Shown here: piece after piece, positions 16,002-24,381 of the stretch
How positions within the stretch are numbered: the stretch's first letter is position 1
Layout of the letters: each line of letters begins with the position of its first letter
Assembly: GCF_002224285.1 (NCBI RefSeq)
Contig: NZ_CP022436.1
Span: 4,960,001-5,024,000 of the forward strand
Direction of reading: 5' to 3'
DNA: 64,000 bases
Source of the DNA: Arthrobacter sp. YN
GTDB taxonomy: Bacteria > Actinomycetota > Actinomycetes > Actinomycetales > Micrococcaceae
Translations under genes and position numbers: made by a program
The notes under the pieces: model-generated
The model's database searches: none
Told to the model about the DNA's origin: nothing
The model's input: the letters and a program-made list of their open reading frames with translations, nothing else

Positions 16002-16408
16002 CCTACGTTCTTTCCGCAGACAAGGACCGCGTTGATCGCGATTGGCTCTGGAATGAACTCTCCACCAACGTCTACTGGGGGAGGTGGCGCACTCGCGCCG
16101 ATGTTGAAGCACAGTTGGACAACGCTTGGCGGATCGTGGGTGCCTACGATTCCCGCACCGGCGCCATGGTGGGCTACGCCCGGGCGTTCTCCGACGGCGT
16201 CGCCATCGCTTACCTGGCCGACGTTTACGTCCACGAATCCGCGCGCGGCCAGTCGCTGGGCAAGGCCATTGTCCGGGAGATGATCGACGCCGGGCCGGGG
16301 GCCAACTTCCGTTGGATGCTCCACACCAGCGATGCACATGGTCTGTACCAGCAGTTCGGTTTTGCAGAACCGGATGCCCGCTACCTTGAGCGTCGCGAAG
16401 TCAGGTAG
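15998..16408 (+). CDS. GNAT-family N-acetyltransferase
   Basis: This ~136-residue protein starts at ATG 15998, overlapping the previous TGA (ATGA). The GNAT motif A is at YLADVYVHESARGQSLGKAIVREMI, with the acetyl-CoA pyrophosphate loop R-G-Q-S-L-G. The C-terminal LHTSDAHGLYQQFGF is also typical. It transfers acetyl groups from acetyl-CoA to an amine; the substrate is unknown. It is coupled to the upstream ABM protein gene. Confidence 0.9.
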   Translation: MTYVLSADKDRVDRDWLWNELSTNVYWGRWRTRADVEAQLDNAWRIVGAYDSRTGAMVGYARAFSDGVAIAYLADVYVHESARGQSLGKAIVREMIDAGPGANFRWMLHTSDAHGLYQQFGFAEPDARYLERREVR

Positions 16409-16475
16409 CTGGGAGTTTGGTCATAAAAGGCCACGATTAGTTGACACTTCAACCTAACTCCTGAAGGGTTGAAGT

Positions 16476-16910
16476 ATGAACAAGTCCAGCTTGACCACCA
16501 CAGCCCTGACCATCCTGCGCGTTATTGCAGGATTTCTCTTCGCCGCGCACGGTTGGCAGAAGTTCAACGAATTCACCATCGCAGGTACCCAGGCCTCCTT
16601 CGCCCAGATGGGCGTGCCCGGCGCCTCAGCAGTTGCCCCGATTGTGGCAACCCTGGAGCTCGTGGGCGGCATCGCGCTGATCATCGGGCTTCTTACCCGC
16701 GTGTTCGCAGCGCTCCTGGCCGTCAACATGCTCGGCGCACTCTTCCTGGTGCACGCGCCGGCCGGCGTCTTCGTCGGCAACGGCGGGTACGAGCTGGTGC
16801 TGCTCTTCGCCGGAGCCGCCTTGGCCCTCGCACTGGCCGGCGCAGGCAAAATCTCCGCCGACGCCGCACTGTTCGGCCGTTCAGGATCCAAGCTCCGCGT
16901 CCTGGCATAA
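16476..16910 (+). CDS. DoxX family membrane protein
   Basis: This 144-residue protein has four transmembrane helices and the DoxX signatures LRVIAGFLFAAHGWQKF and ELVGGIALIIGLLTRVFAALLAVNM. GAAG-type SD sequence (CTGAAGGGTTGA) precedes ATG 16476. DoxX proteins are small integral membrane proteins related to thiosulfate:quinone oxidoreductase subunits and to redox or thiol stress in actinobacteria; the exact role here is open. It is monocistronic and followed by a nested palindrome. Confidence 0.88.
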   Translation: MNKSSLTTTALTILRVIAGFLFAAHGWQKFNEFTIAGTQASFAQMGVPGASAVAPIVATLELVGGIALIIGLLTRVFAALLAVNMLGALFLVHAPAGVFVGNGGYELVLLFAGAALALALAGAGKISADAALFGRSGSKLRVLA

Positions 16911-16919
16911 GCACCCACC

Positions 16920-17018
16920 GACCCTCTCTCACATAACAGCCCCTTTACGCCAACGGTCTCTCACTTCCTTCAGGAAAGTGAGAGACCGTTGGCGTTTAAG
17001 CATGGGGATGTGAGAGAG
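16920..17018. repeat. Nested ~100-bp imperfect palindrome
   Basis: The inner arms ACGCCAACGGTCTCTCACTT and its complement AAGTGAGAGACCGTTGGCGT (16947-16995) form a ~22-bp hairpin with a TTCA-type tip and a one-base bulge. Outside it, CCTCTCTCACAT (about 16922-16934) is mirrored by ATGTGAGAGAGG (about 17007-17018). So TCTCTCAC occurs twice and GTGAGAGA twice, in nested order. It lies between convergent genes and could terminate both, but it lacks a T-run and is longer than needed. It may be a dispersed intergenic repeat. Confidence 0.7.
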
Positions 17019-17036
17019 GATCGGGGTCGGGAGGGC

Positions 17037-18350
17037 CTAGCCCTTGACGCCGGTCAGCTCGTTCGGGACGTGCTCCACCTGCGCCGACTTCGCCACCTTG
17101 CCGGTCTTCAAGTCCACCGCGTGGATGGTGCGGGTCGCCGGCTCGGTGACAAACGCCGTCGAGCCTTGGACAAAGAGCGTTGGCCGCGGGTCCTGCCAGG
17201 TTGTGGATTCTTCCCAAGCCCCAACCACCGGGATCGTCGACGTAACGGTACCGGTCAGGGGATCGATCACACGCAGGCCGCCATCCGTGCCAAGTACCAG
17301 CGCCTCACCGGCGGGCCCGCGGCCGAGCGAGCGGAAGGAGTAGCTGGTGCCGATATCCACCAACTGCAGGCTGGCCGTCTCAGTATTAACCAGGGAGATC
17401 CGCGTGGGCCGCTCGAGCTCGGCGGCCTTATCCACTTTGTAGTCACCGAGAATGACGGGCGACTTTTCGGAGCCCGCCTGGTTTCCCATCCGGCCGTAGG
17501 CATCAGGGCTGGCGACCTTGGTGATGGCGCCGTCCTTGTAGATGAGCATCCCGTTTTCGCAGCCAACCACTACAGCTTCGTTGGCGGCTACGGCCTCGCC
17601 GTGAACTCCGGGGCATTCTTCGTTGCGCACTACTTCCTTGCGTTCTTGCCCCTTGCCCGCCGACAGCACCGCGATGCCCGAGCGCCCCTCCTCGTTGCCG
17701 AGTGTCACCAGGAGCTTGCCGTCTTCCAGCTCCACAGCCACACCGTGATGTGCCTCGGGCGTTGTGTAGACGTCAGTCGCGGGCAGCTTTCCGTCCTCTA
17801 CTGCAGCGGCCAGCGCAGGGGTTTGGAAGCTCTCCACCTTCCCGGAACCGTCATTGAAGAGCACGGTCTTATCTCCGTGCAGCACCACGTGACCGGCCTT
17901 GTCTGCCGCAAACGCCAACTCAGTCAGCTTGGGCTCGGCCACATAGTGGTGGCTGTGATCGCCGTGCGGCTCCGTCCAGGCGCCTGCGTCGAAGAGGCGG
18001 AAGGAGTCGCCTGTGGAGACGAAGACGTGCCGGCCATCACCGGCCGGGTTAAGTCTGTTGAAACCGGACATTTCCGCACTTCCCACCTGCTCAAGCGAGG
18101 TAGCGTCCAGAACGGAAATGCCGGCGTCGTGGGTGTAAACGAGCCGCGGAGTCGGCGCCCCAGCCTCCTTTGCGCTGGGTGCGGAGGTGGCTTGGGGCGT
18201 TGCGTCGACTGCGTTGCCGGCTGAGCCACCAGGGGCGGCGCACGCTGTCAGCAAGAGGGCAGAGAGCCCGACGGCGGCAATCGGCTGTGCGCGAAGCCTG
18301 CTTTTGGGCGCGGTGCGGACAGGGGACATGGGGGCGGGGTGATGAGGCAT
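17037..18350 (-). CDS. aztD: AztD-like zinc metallochaperone lipoprotein
   Basis: The 437-residue product has a lipoprotein signal with lipobox LLTAC (Cys37 from ATG 18350; ATG 18329 is an alternative start). The remainder reads as a beta-propeller closely matching AztD. It includes a His-rich segment HGDHSHHY (His129, 132, 134, 135), EAHHGVAV and a CPGVHGEAVA motif. In Paracoccus denitrificans, AztD delivers zinc to the solute-binding protein of the AztABC importer. A Zur-like box lies immediately upstream, so expression is probably induced by zinc starvation. No zinc ABC transporter genes are adjacent, so this aztD is separated from its usual partners. Confidence 0.88.
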   Translation of the reverse strand: MPHHPAPMSPVRTAPKSRLRAQPIAAVGLSALLLTACAAPGGSAGNAVDATPQATSAPSAKEAGAPTPRLVYTHDAGISVLDATSLEQVGSAEMSGFNRLNPAGDGRHVFVSTGDSFRLFDAGAWTEPHGDHSHHYVAEPKLTELAFAADKAGHVVLHGDKTVLFNDGSGKVESFQTPALAAAVEDGKLPATDVYTTPEAHHGVAVELEDGKLLVTLGNEEGRSGIAVLSAGKGQERKEVVRNEECPGVHGEAVAANEAVVVGCENGMLIYKDGAITKVASPDAYGRMGNQAGSEKSPVILGDYKVDKAAELERPTRISLVNTETASLQLVDIGTSYSFRSLGRGPAGEALVLGTDGGLRVIDPLTGTVTSTIPVVGAWEESTTWQDPRPTLFVQGSTAFVTEPATRTIHAVDLKTGKVAKSAQVEHVPNELTGVKG

Positions 18351-18355
18351 GTCTT

Positions 18356-18377
18356 AAATGATATTGATTCTCATTTA
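18356..18377. promoter_or_regulatory. Zur-like operator upstream of aztD
   Basis: AAATGATATTGATTCTCATT and the next two bases form an imperfect palindrome of the Fur/Zur type (TGATAATnATTCTCA-like). It sits 6 nt before the aztD ATG at 18350, so a bound repressor would cover the promoter or transcription start. Zur is preferred to Fur because of the target gene. Confidence 0.75.
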
Positions 18378-18474
18378 TGGTGCAACTTGGTCGATCAGCT
18401 GCTTGTCACGTTTCGTGGCGTACGACCAGGCCGAATGGTGCCGGGGCAGCGGTTTCGGTGGTAGAACTAGCGTG

Positions 18475-18807
18475 ATGAACACGATCCTCACCGGTGTCGG
18501 CGCCAGCGCCGGGACTGTCCAAGGGCCCGCTCGGCTCATTCACGGACCCGACGAATTCAGCCGCTTCCAGGCCGGCGATGTCCTGATCTGCCGCACCACC
18601 GACCCCGCATGGACCCCTCTGTTCGCCATGGCATCGGCAGTAGTCACCCAGACCGGCGGAATGCTGTCCCACGCAGCGATAGTGGCCAGGGAATACGGAA
18701 TTCCAGCCGTGTTGGGCGTCCGCGATGCCCTTGATTTGCTCCCCGACGGAAGCCCGCTGACCGTAGACGGCGCGCAAGGAACCGTCACCGTGGCGGACAG
18801 CAAATGA
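18475..18807 (+). CDS. Stand-alone PEP-utilizing enzyme mobile domain
   Basis: This ~110-residue protein is just the swivelling phosphohistidine domain found in PPDK, PEP synthase and EI. It has the active-site motif TGGMLSHAAIVAREYGIPAVLG, with the phosphorylatable His in SHAA. ATG 18475 (or GTG 18472) is the first start giving the full domain. No ATP-grasp or PEP-binding domain is fused or adjacent. Stand-alone copies may accept phosphate from a separate enzyme or act as a binding module. The stop overlaps the next gene (ATGA), showing tight coupling. Confidence 0.87.
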   Translation: MNTILTGVGASAGTVQGPARLIHGPDEFSRFQAGDVLICRTTDPAWTPLFAMASAVVTQTGGMLSHAAIVAREYGIPAVLGVRDALDLLPDGSPLTVDGAQGTVTVADSK

Positions 18808-19367
18808 CACTTCTCACCCTGCACGCCGTGCGCCTCCTCGGATTCGCGGATACGGAGGCTGTAGCGGCGCGCTTCGCACAGGATCGCCTTGCGGTGGAGT
18901 CCCAGCTCATCGATGCCGGTGTGAACGGCCTTGTTACGTACAGCACGTTTGCGGGGAGCAGTGGTTGGTCGTTGTCGAGCTTTGGCCGAACTGAGAACGA
19001 GCGGCTGCTTGCCCAAGAGCTGGATCATGCAGGGGCACGCGGCGCGGTACTGGCCGTGCATGACGATTTCGCGGACCTAAACACCGGCGTCGTGGAGGCT
19101 TGCAGCGCCATCCAGCTGCAGACTCCGGACGGTGAGGGGGCTATGGATGTCCTGATAGGCGCCTTGGCAGCGTGGCGTCCGCTCGAAGCCCAGCTCGCCG
19201 GCGCGCTCCCCCGCTTCGAGGGTTACTCCGAGCGCCTGCTGAACGCATTGAAGCGCGTTCCAGAGGATACGGCCTGGTTGACGGCTACGGACCGCGATTC
19301 ATTCCACCGCGCTTGGTTCGAGCTGCACGAGGATCTCATCGCCACCCTTGGCATCCAGCGCGCGTGA
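18804..19367 (+). CDS. Hypothetical partner of the PEP-mobile-domain protein
   Basis: This 187-residue soluble protein overlaps the preceding gene by 4 nt. The N-terminal ~75 residues (LHAVRLLGFADTEAVAARF...LVTYSTFAG) look like a winged-helix DNA-binding domain. The remainder is helical (LDHAGARGAVLAVHDDFADLNTGVVEAC...LNALKRVPEDTAWLTATDRDSFHRAWFELHEDL) and could bind a ligand or the swivel domain. I do not recognise a named family. Translational coupling implies that it works with the phosphohistidine domain, perhaps as a regulator controlled by its phosphorylation state; this is inference. Confidence 0.6.
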   Translation: MTLLTLHAVRLLGFADTEAVAARFAQDRLAVESQLIDAGVNGLVTYSTFAGSSGWSLSSFGRTENERLLAQELDHAGARGAVLAVHDDFADLNTGVVEACSAIQLQTPDGEGAMDVLIGALAAWRPLEAQLAGALPRFEGYSERLLNALKRVPEDTAWLTATDRDSFHRAWFELHEDLIATLGIQRA

Positions 19368-19435
19368 CCCGTTCAACCCCTGGGACAGCCGACTTAGTCA
19401 CGTAACAGAAACCTGCCAACAGTAAGATTCCAAGC

Positions 19436-20410
19436 ATGAGCGATGACGCCGCCAATTCAGTGACCCTCCGCTTCCTCGCGGCTCCCATGGACGTTGGACA
19501 CAGCGGGTCAGTCGACGCCGGCACGGTCCTTGAGTGGGTGGATAAGGCAGCCTACGCAGCAGCAGTGGGCTGGTCGAAGTCGTATTGTGTCACCGCCTAT
19601 GTGGGCAACATCCACTTCACGGATCCGGTCAACAGCGGCGACATGGTGGAGGTGACGTCCACCATCGTCTACACCGGCCGCTCCTCCATGCACATCCACA
19701 CCGTGGTCAGCTCGCGGGACCCCAAGGGCGGCCCTGAGACGATGCACAGCCAGTGCATGGTGATCTTTGTGGCGGTGGGGCCCGACGGCAAACCGATTCC
19801 CGTCCCCCAGTTTGAGCCGTCTACGCCTGAAGAGATCGAGCAACGCGACCATGCCCTGGCGCGCATCGAGGTCCGCGAGGAGATCGTCAATGCGATGAAC
19901 GCCCAGGAATATACCGACGCCGGCACCGCCGAACGCGTCGTCCTGCGGTTCATGGCGTCCCCCACTGATGTGAACTGGGGCGGCAAGGTCCACGGCGGCA
20001 TCGTCATGAAGTGGATCGACGAAGCCGCATATGTGTGCGCCTCCCGGTACGCCGGGAAGGACACAGTGGCCGTATTCTCCGGTGGTGTGCGTTTCTACCG
20101 GCCCCTGCTGATCGGTCACGTCGTAGAGGTGGAAGCCCGTCTCGTCTACACCGGCGCCAAGGGCATGCACATCGCGGTCCACGTCCGCTCCGGGGATCCC
20201 AAGAACCGCGAAATGAACCTGACTACGTATTGCCTCACGGTGATGGTGGCACGCGATGAAAGTGGCACTGCAGTGCCGATTCCGTCTTGGGTGCCAGTCT
20301 CCGAGGAGGACAAGAAGCTGCACGCTCATGCCCGCGAACTGCTGGAAATCCGCGGGCGGGCGCCGGGAAACCGGCTGCCGGATCACCTGCTGAAGGCGTC
20401 GGGCAACTAA
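19436..20410 (+). CDS. Double-hotdog acyl-CoA thioesterase
   Basis: This 324-residue cytosolic enzyme consists of two tandem hotdog domains (about residues 5-120 and 160-290). Each has a motif of the type GGxVxxWxDxAAY (VDAGTVLEWVDKAAY; VHGGIVMKWIDEAAY) and a matching VYTG...MHIHTVV / MHIAVHV strand. This is the BACH/ACOT7-like layout, hydrolysing acyl-CoA to free acid and CoA. Only the second repeat has HGG before the central helix, so one active site may be degenerate. Length and order match the family. It stands alone. Confidence 0.9.
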   Translation: MSDDAANSVTLRFLAAPMDVGHSGSVDAGTVLEWVDKAAYAAAVGWSKSYCVTAYVGNIHFTDPVNSGDMVEVTSTIVYTGRSSMHIHTVVSSRDPKGGPETMHSQCMVIFVAVGPDGKPIPVPQFEPSTPEEIEQRDHALARIEVREEIVNAMNAQEYTDAGTAERVVLRFMASPTDVNWGGKVHGGIVMKWIDEAAYVCASRYAGKDTVAVFSGGVRFYRPLLIGHVVEVEARLVYTGAKGMHIAVHVRSGDPKNREMNLTTYCLTVMVARDESGTAVPIPSWVPVSEEDKKLHAHARELLEIRGRAPGNRLPDHLLKASGN

Positions 20411-20469
20411 GGTCAGGCAACTAAGGGAGCCGGCTCACCCTGAGTGTCGAAGCGCGCGTGAGCTGTCCG

Positions 20470-21492
20470 TCATCGGTGAAGGCTCACCGTCGGCCGGGTT
20501 GGCCCCGGCTGCAGCCATGCCATCGCTGCCAGATGGTCCGTGCCCGGCGTTTTTATGACGGAGGCACCAGAAAGGGTGAATCCGCGGAACAGAATGTGGT
20601 CCGGTCGGGTGGCCGGGAGGCTGGCCGGCCAGGTGAAACCGAAGCCGGCCCGGGCGTCGTCGAGTATCCCCAGCAGTGGGCCAAAAGAGCGGTCTGTGTT
20701 CGCCGTATTGAAGTCTCCGACCACCAAGAGCCGCGACGACGGATCCGCCTCCACCAGCCTGCTGAGCTTGGCAAGCCCGGCGTTCCGGCTGCGCACTTCA
20801 CCGGGTCGGACCGAGGGCAGATGCACGGCATAGAGCTGGACGGGGCCGTCCGGCGACTCCAACTGCACGCTCATGGCGCGGGACCAGCCAAGCCCCAAGG
20901 TCAGGGGCCTGCCTTGGCTCAGGGGAAACCGGCTCCACACTCCCACCGTCCCGGCTACCTGCCGATACCCGAACGTCTGGTCCATCAACGGCGCAATCCG
21001 CTCCAGGGCGGGACCGGTGAGCTCCTGAAGGACCACGACGGCGGCACCGGACTGGATCACCTTTTCCACCGCCGCCTCGGCCTCCGGATTTCCAGCGCGG
21101 AGGTTCTGCGTGGCAACGCTCCATCCGTTGGCTGCCGCCTCCGAGGCGCCTGGAGCGGAAGCCGGTGCGGTGCCCGTCGCTATGACTGGCAGGAAGACCA
21201 CGCACCAGGAAACCAGAGCGGCCGCCGCTGGGATGGAGCCAGCCCACGCTTTCGAGAGCAACGCCACGATCAAAAGGGCAGCTATGACCACCCCCAGCCA
21301 TGGCAGGAAACTCTCGATGGCGAGCGCTATCCCGTGAGCCTCCGGCACCAGTCTGTGGCCGAAGATCAGAGCAATCATTGCCCCGGCAGAGATGCCCACA
21401 ACCCAGTCCCTTGCACGGGGGCGACGCCGCCGCGACGTGAGCAGACCTCGCTGCGCGGCGGTTGCGAAGGTGGTTCCGATGTCCTTTTCCAT
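20470..21492 (-). CDS. Endonuclease/exonuclease/phosphatase family membrane protein
   Basis: The 340-residue protein has three N-terminal transmembrane helices (within residues 30-110) followed by an extracytoplasmic EEP domain. Motifs visible are TQNLRAGN, the metal-binding Glu in LQELTG, VVGDFNT and, near the C-terminus, RPDHILF and GTDHLA with the catalytic His. EEP domains cleave phosphodiesters in nucleic acids, lipids or sugars; the membrane-anchored VanJ-like actinobacterial branch is linked to resistance or envelope lipids. It is divergent from the OmpR-type regulator across ~60 nt and could be its target. Confidence 0.85.
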   Translation of the reverse strand: MEKDIGTTFATAAQRGLLTSRRRRPRARDWVVGISAGAMIALIFGHRLVPEAHGIALAIESFLPWLGVVIAALLIVALLSKAWAGSIPAAAALVSWCVVFLPVIATGTAPASAPGASEAAANGWSVATQNLRAGNPEAEAAVEKVIQSGAAVVVLQELTGPALERIAPLMDQTFGYRQVAGTVGVWSRFPLSQGRPLTLGLGWSRAMSVQLESPDGPVQLYAVHLPSVRPGEVRSRNAGLAKLSRLVEADPSSRLLVVGDFNTANTDRSFGPLLGILDDARAGFGFTWPASLPATRPDHILFRGFTLSGASVIKTPGTDHLAAMAWLQPGPTRPTVSLHR

Positions 21493-21553
21493 AGCCCCAT
21501 GGTTCAGAAATGAACTTAAAGGATTCTGAAGCCGCGCAAACTATGCTGGGGCC

Positions 21554-22237
21554 ATGACGGAGCCCATAACAGTCCTGGTCGTTGACGACGATCCGGACAT
21601 CAGGAGCTCCCTGCAGTCCCTGCTTGAAGCGGCCGGCTACCAGGTTGAGTCGGCAGCTGACGGCCGGGAAGCTCTCGAATGGGTGGCCGCAACGTCCCCG
21701 GACCTGCTGGTGGCGGACGTTGTGATGCCGGTGATGGACGGACTCGGCCTCTGCCGAATGCTCCGGGCAGCCGGCAATGCAGTTCCGATCCTCTTGCTCA
21801 CGGCCCGCAGCGATGTGGCCGACTGCGTTGCGGGGTTGGATGCCGGAGCGGACGACTACCTTTCCAAGCCCTTTGAACCCGATGAGCTGTTGGCGCGGTT
21901 GAGGGCCATGGCGCGCCGGACAACCCACCTTCCGGCCAGTCCCGCTGGGTACGACGACTTGGAACTGGTGCCCGAGGCCCACGCCGTGAGGCAAAACGGA
22001 CGGTGGATTGACCTCAGCAGCACCGAGTACGCCATTCTTTGTGTCCTCGCGGAAAACCCTGAGCAGGCACTCAGCCGGGGCCAGATCAGTGACGCCGTGT
22101 GGGGATATGCAATGACGCCGGCCTCCAATTCATTGGAGGTCTACATCAGCTACCTGCGACGAAAACTCGAAGCCGAGGGTGAACCACGGATCATCCAGAC
22201 CGTTCGCGGCGTCGGATACCGGCTGGCTGCGTCGTGA
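21554..22237 (+). CDS. OmpR-family response regulator
   Basis: This 227-residue protein has an N-terminal receiver domain (VVDDDPD acidic pocket, phospho-accepting Asp55 in ADVVMP, Lys in SKPF) and a C-terminal OmpR/PhoB winged helix (STEYAILCVLAENPEQALSR...LEVYISYLRRKLEAEGEPRIIQTVRGVGYRL). It resembles the PrrA/MprA group of actinobacteria. Its last codons overlap the sensor kinase start (GTGA), so the two form a co-translated pair. The signal and regulon are unknown; the divergent EEP gene is the nearest candidate target. Confidence 0.93.
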   Translation: MTEPITVLVVDDDPDIRSSLQSLLEAAGYQVESAADGREALEWVAATSPDLLVADVVMPVMDGLGLCRMLRAAGNAVPILLLTARSDVADCVAGLDAGADDYLSKPFEPDELLARLRAMARRTTHLPASPAGYDDLELVPEAHAVRQNGRWIDLSSTEYAILCVLAENPEQALSRGQISDAVWGYAMTPASNSLEVYISYLRRKLEAEGEPRIIQTVRGVGYRLAAS

Positions 22238-23577
22238 CGCTACGGCTGAGGATGACGCTGGTCATCGCAGCGGCCATCACCCTCACTGTTTCAGTGTTCG
22301 CAGTACTGGTGTACGTCTTTGTGGGTCATGAACTGCGCAAGAACGAGGATCTCTCCCTGAGGCGCGAATCGGATCGCATCATCCAGCTGATCCAGACCGA
22401 TCCCAATTGGCAAGGCTTTTCGCAGTGCACCTGGGTCCGTTCGCCTGCCTGTGCCCAACTTGTGGCACCGACGCCCAACGAAGACCCCGACTCCGGTGCC
22501 GGGCCGGCACTGCCCATCACCGGTCAGATGCGGGAGGTGGCGTCGGGTGAGAGTGCGGCCTTCTTCACGGAAGCGGCCATCGGCGACGACCCCATCCGCG
22601 TGTATGTCAGGCCTCTGCCGGATCAGCGAGCCTTGGTAGTGGGTGTCAGGGACGACAGGGTGCTGGCGTCCTTCGAGCGACTCGGTTGGCTGCTCGCGGC
22701 AACAGTGTTGGGCGCCCTAGTGGTGGCCGCAGGCACTGCCTACATAGCCGCACGACGCGGATTACGTCCGGTAGATCGGCTCACGGCCGTAGCCGAGAGT
22801 ATCGCCCAAACCGGCAACACTGACATCAGGATCCCTCAAAGCACCACCACTGAGATCAACCGGCTCAGCAACGCCTTCAATACGATGCTGAGCGAATTGG
22901 AGCAATCCCGTCACCAGCAGGAGCAGCTGATTGCCGATGCCTCCCATGAACTGCGGACACCCCTGACATCGCTGCGGACCAACGCAGCAATGCTCCGGAA
23001 CTCCGAACTTCCCCAGGTCAGCAAGGAACGCATTACCGGGGCCCTGGAGCATGAACTGATAGCCATGCAGTCCCTCATCGAGGACCTGATCGACCTGGCC
23101 CGAAACAAGGAGTCCCCTTCCTTCATCGAAGAAGTTGATCTCAACGAACTTGTTCTCTTCTGCATGGACAACGCGGAACGGCGTTACCCCGGGGTGGCAT
23201 GGTCCCTGGAAGGACCCGGCGGCCCTCTCCTCGTGCCTGGAGAACGCGTCAGGCTGGCCCGCGCCATCACTAATCTGCTGGACAACGCCGGCAAATTCAC
23301 GCCCGAGCCGGGCCAGGTCCGGGTAGCCCTCACCGCCTCAAAAGGAGGTGTCACTCTTGACGTGCGGGATACGGGGCCGGGTATTCCGTCGGAGGATCTG
23401 GACCGTGTCTTTGACAGGTTCTACCGATCCACCAGTGCGCGAAGCGTGGCCGGATCGGGTGTGGGCCTCGCCGTGGTCCACAACGTAGCCATCGCCCACA
23501 ATGGCATGGCAAAAGCGCATCCGAGCCCCAGCGGGGCACACTTCAGCCTTACGCTGCCGCTGGCCGAAGGCAGCTAG
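22234..23577 (+). CDS. HAMP-domain sensor histidine kinase
   Basis: The 447-residue kinase starts at GTG 22234 overlapping the regulator stop. TM1 is at about residues 8-30 and TM2 at about 152-172, enclosing a ~120-residue extracellular sensor domain with two cysteines (FSQCTWVRSPACAQL) that may form a disulfide. HAMP follows (RRGLRPVDRLTAVAESIAQTG), then HisKA with His238 in DASHELRTPL, and HATPase_c with the N box (NLLDNAGKFTP), DTGPGIP and GSGVGLAVV. It phosphorylates the adjacent OmpR-type regulator. Confidence 0.94.
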   Translation: MTLRLRMTLVIAAAITLTVSVFAVLVYVFVGHELRKNEDLSLRRESDRIIQLIQTDPNWQGFSQCTWVRSPACAQLVAPTPNEDPDSGAGPALPITGQMREVASGESAAFFTEAAIGDDPIRVYVRPLPDQRALVVGVRDDRVLASFERLGWLLAATVLGALVVAAGTAYIAARRGLRPVDRLTAVAESIAQTGNTDIRIPQSTTTEINRLSNAFNTMLSELEQSRHQQEQLIADASHELRTPLTSLRTNAAMLRNSELPQVSKERITGALEHELIAMQSLIEDLIDLARNKESPSFIEEVDLNELVLFCMDNAERRYPGVAWSLEGPGGPLLVPGERVRLARAITNLLDNAGKFTPEPGQVRVALTASKGGVTLDVRDTGPGIPSEDLDRVFDRFYRSTSARSVAGSGVGLAVVHNVAIAHNGMAKAHPSPSGAHFSLTLPLAEGS

Positions 23578-23592
23578 ACACCCCGCCTGTCG

Positions 23593-24330
23593 TCAGCCTG
23601 GCCGCAGTACACAGAACTCATTGCCCTCAGGGTCGGTGAGGCACCGCCACGACACGTCGCCCTGGCCGATATCGGCGTCAACGGCACCCAGCGTGCGCAA
23701 ACGGCCCACTTCTGCCGCTTGATCGTCACCGGAGTAGGGCATCAGGTCGAGGTGTATTCGGTTCTGCAATGAGTCGGGGTCCGTCGTCCGGAGCAACTCC
23801 AGATATGGCCCGACCCCCGCGGACGAACGCAGCCTCGCGTGTTCATCCGTCACCTCGTGCAAGGTCCAGTCCGTCGCCCCGCTCCAGAAGGCGGCCATAC
23901 CCCGCGGATCTTCGCAATTGACCACCACAGTGGCAATGGGTCCGGTGTCCTGATAGATCGGGCGGGGTTCCAAGACGCAGAACAGGTTGCCCTCGGGATC
24001 TGCCAGCACCGTCCATGGCACCTCTCCCTGCCCTATATCGGCCGGAGTCGCGCCGAGCTTCTTGAGCCGCGCAATAAGTTCCGCCTGGTGAGCAGCAGAG
24101 GTGGTAGCGAGATCGAGATGCACCCGGTATTTCACCGTCTCCGGGTCCGGAACTGCCACGACGTCAACGCAGACGGCTGAAGGGTCCGGCCACGTGAACC
24201 CCACGGGTTCAACGTTGGTCACACCTGGCCCCTCGCTGGAAATACCCCATCCGAGGGCGTCAGCCCAAAACTTCCCGAGAGCAGAGTCATCCCGGGCTTT
24301 GAAGTTCACTTGAACAAGTCGCAGGGCCAT
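23593..24330 (-). CDS. VOC-family (glyoxalase-like) protein, two domains
   Basis: This 245-residue protein is a tandem of two glyoxalase-like/VOC modules (about residues 5-115 and 130-245), with repeated signatures RVHLDL / RIHLDL and DPEGNLFCVL / DPEGNEFCVL. Actinobacterial VOC proteins of this type (Glyoxalase_6) are often antibiotic-binding or of unknown function. The metal-ligand pattern H...E is kept in both halves. It is transcribed alone, converging on the sensor kinase gene. Confidence 0.87.
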   Translation of the reverse strand: MALRLVQVNFKARDDSALGKFWADALGWGISSEGPGVTNVEPVGFTWPDPSAVCVDVVAVPDPETVKYRVHLDLATTSAAHQAELIARLKKLGATPADIGQGEVPWTVLADPEGNLFCVLEPRPIYQDTGPIATVVVNCEDPRGMAAFWSGATDWTLHEVTDEHARLRSSAGVGPYLELLRTTDPDSLQNRIHLDLMPYSGDDQAAEVGRLRTLGAVDADIGQGDVSWRCLTDPEGNEFCVLRPG

Positions 24331-24381
24331 GACGCCCTACCTTATACCGAGCCCAGGCAATTTCGCGGCCGGCAACGTCCT

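Noticed and set aside
16989..18224. 411-codon plus-strand ORF antisense to aztD
   Set aside because: No SD, no family signal, and composition typical of the complement of a GC-rich gene. The aztD frame has lipobox and propeller motifs.
20401..20430. Direct repeat GGCAACTAAGG near the thioesterase stop
   Set aside because: Two short copies 16 nt apart without flanking symmetry or a plausible role; likely chance or a local duplication.
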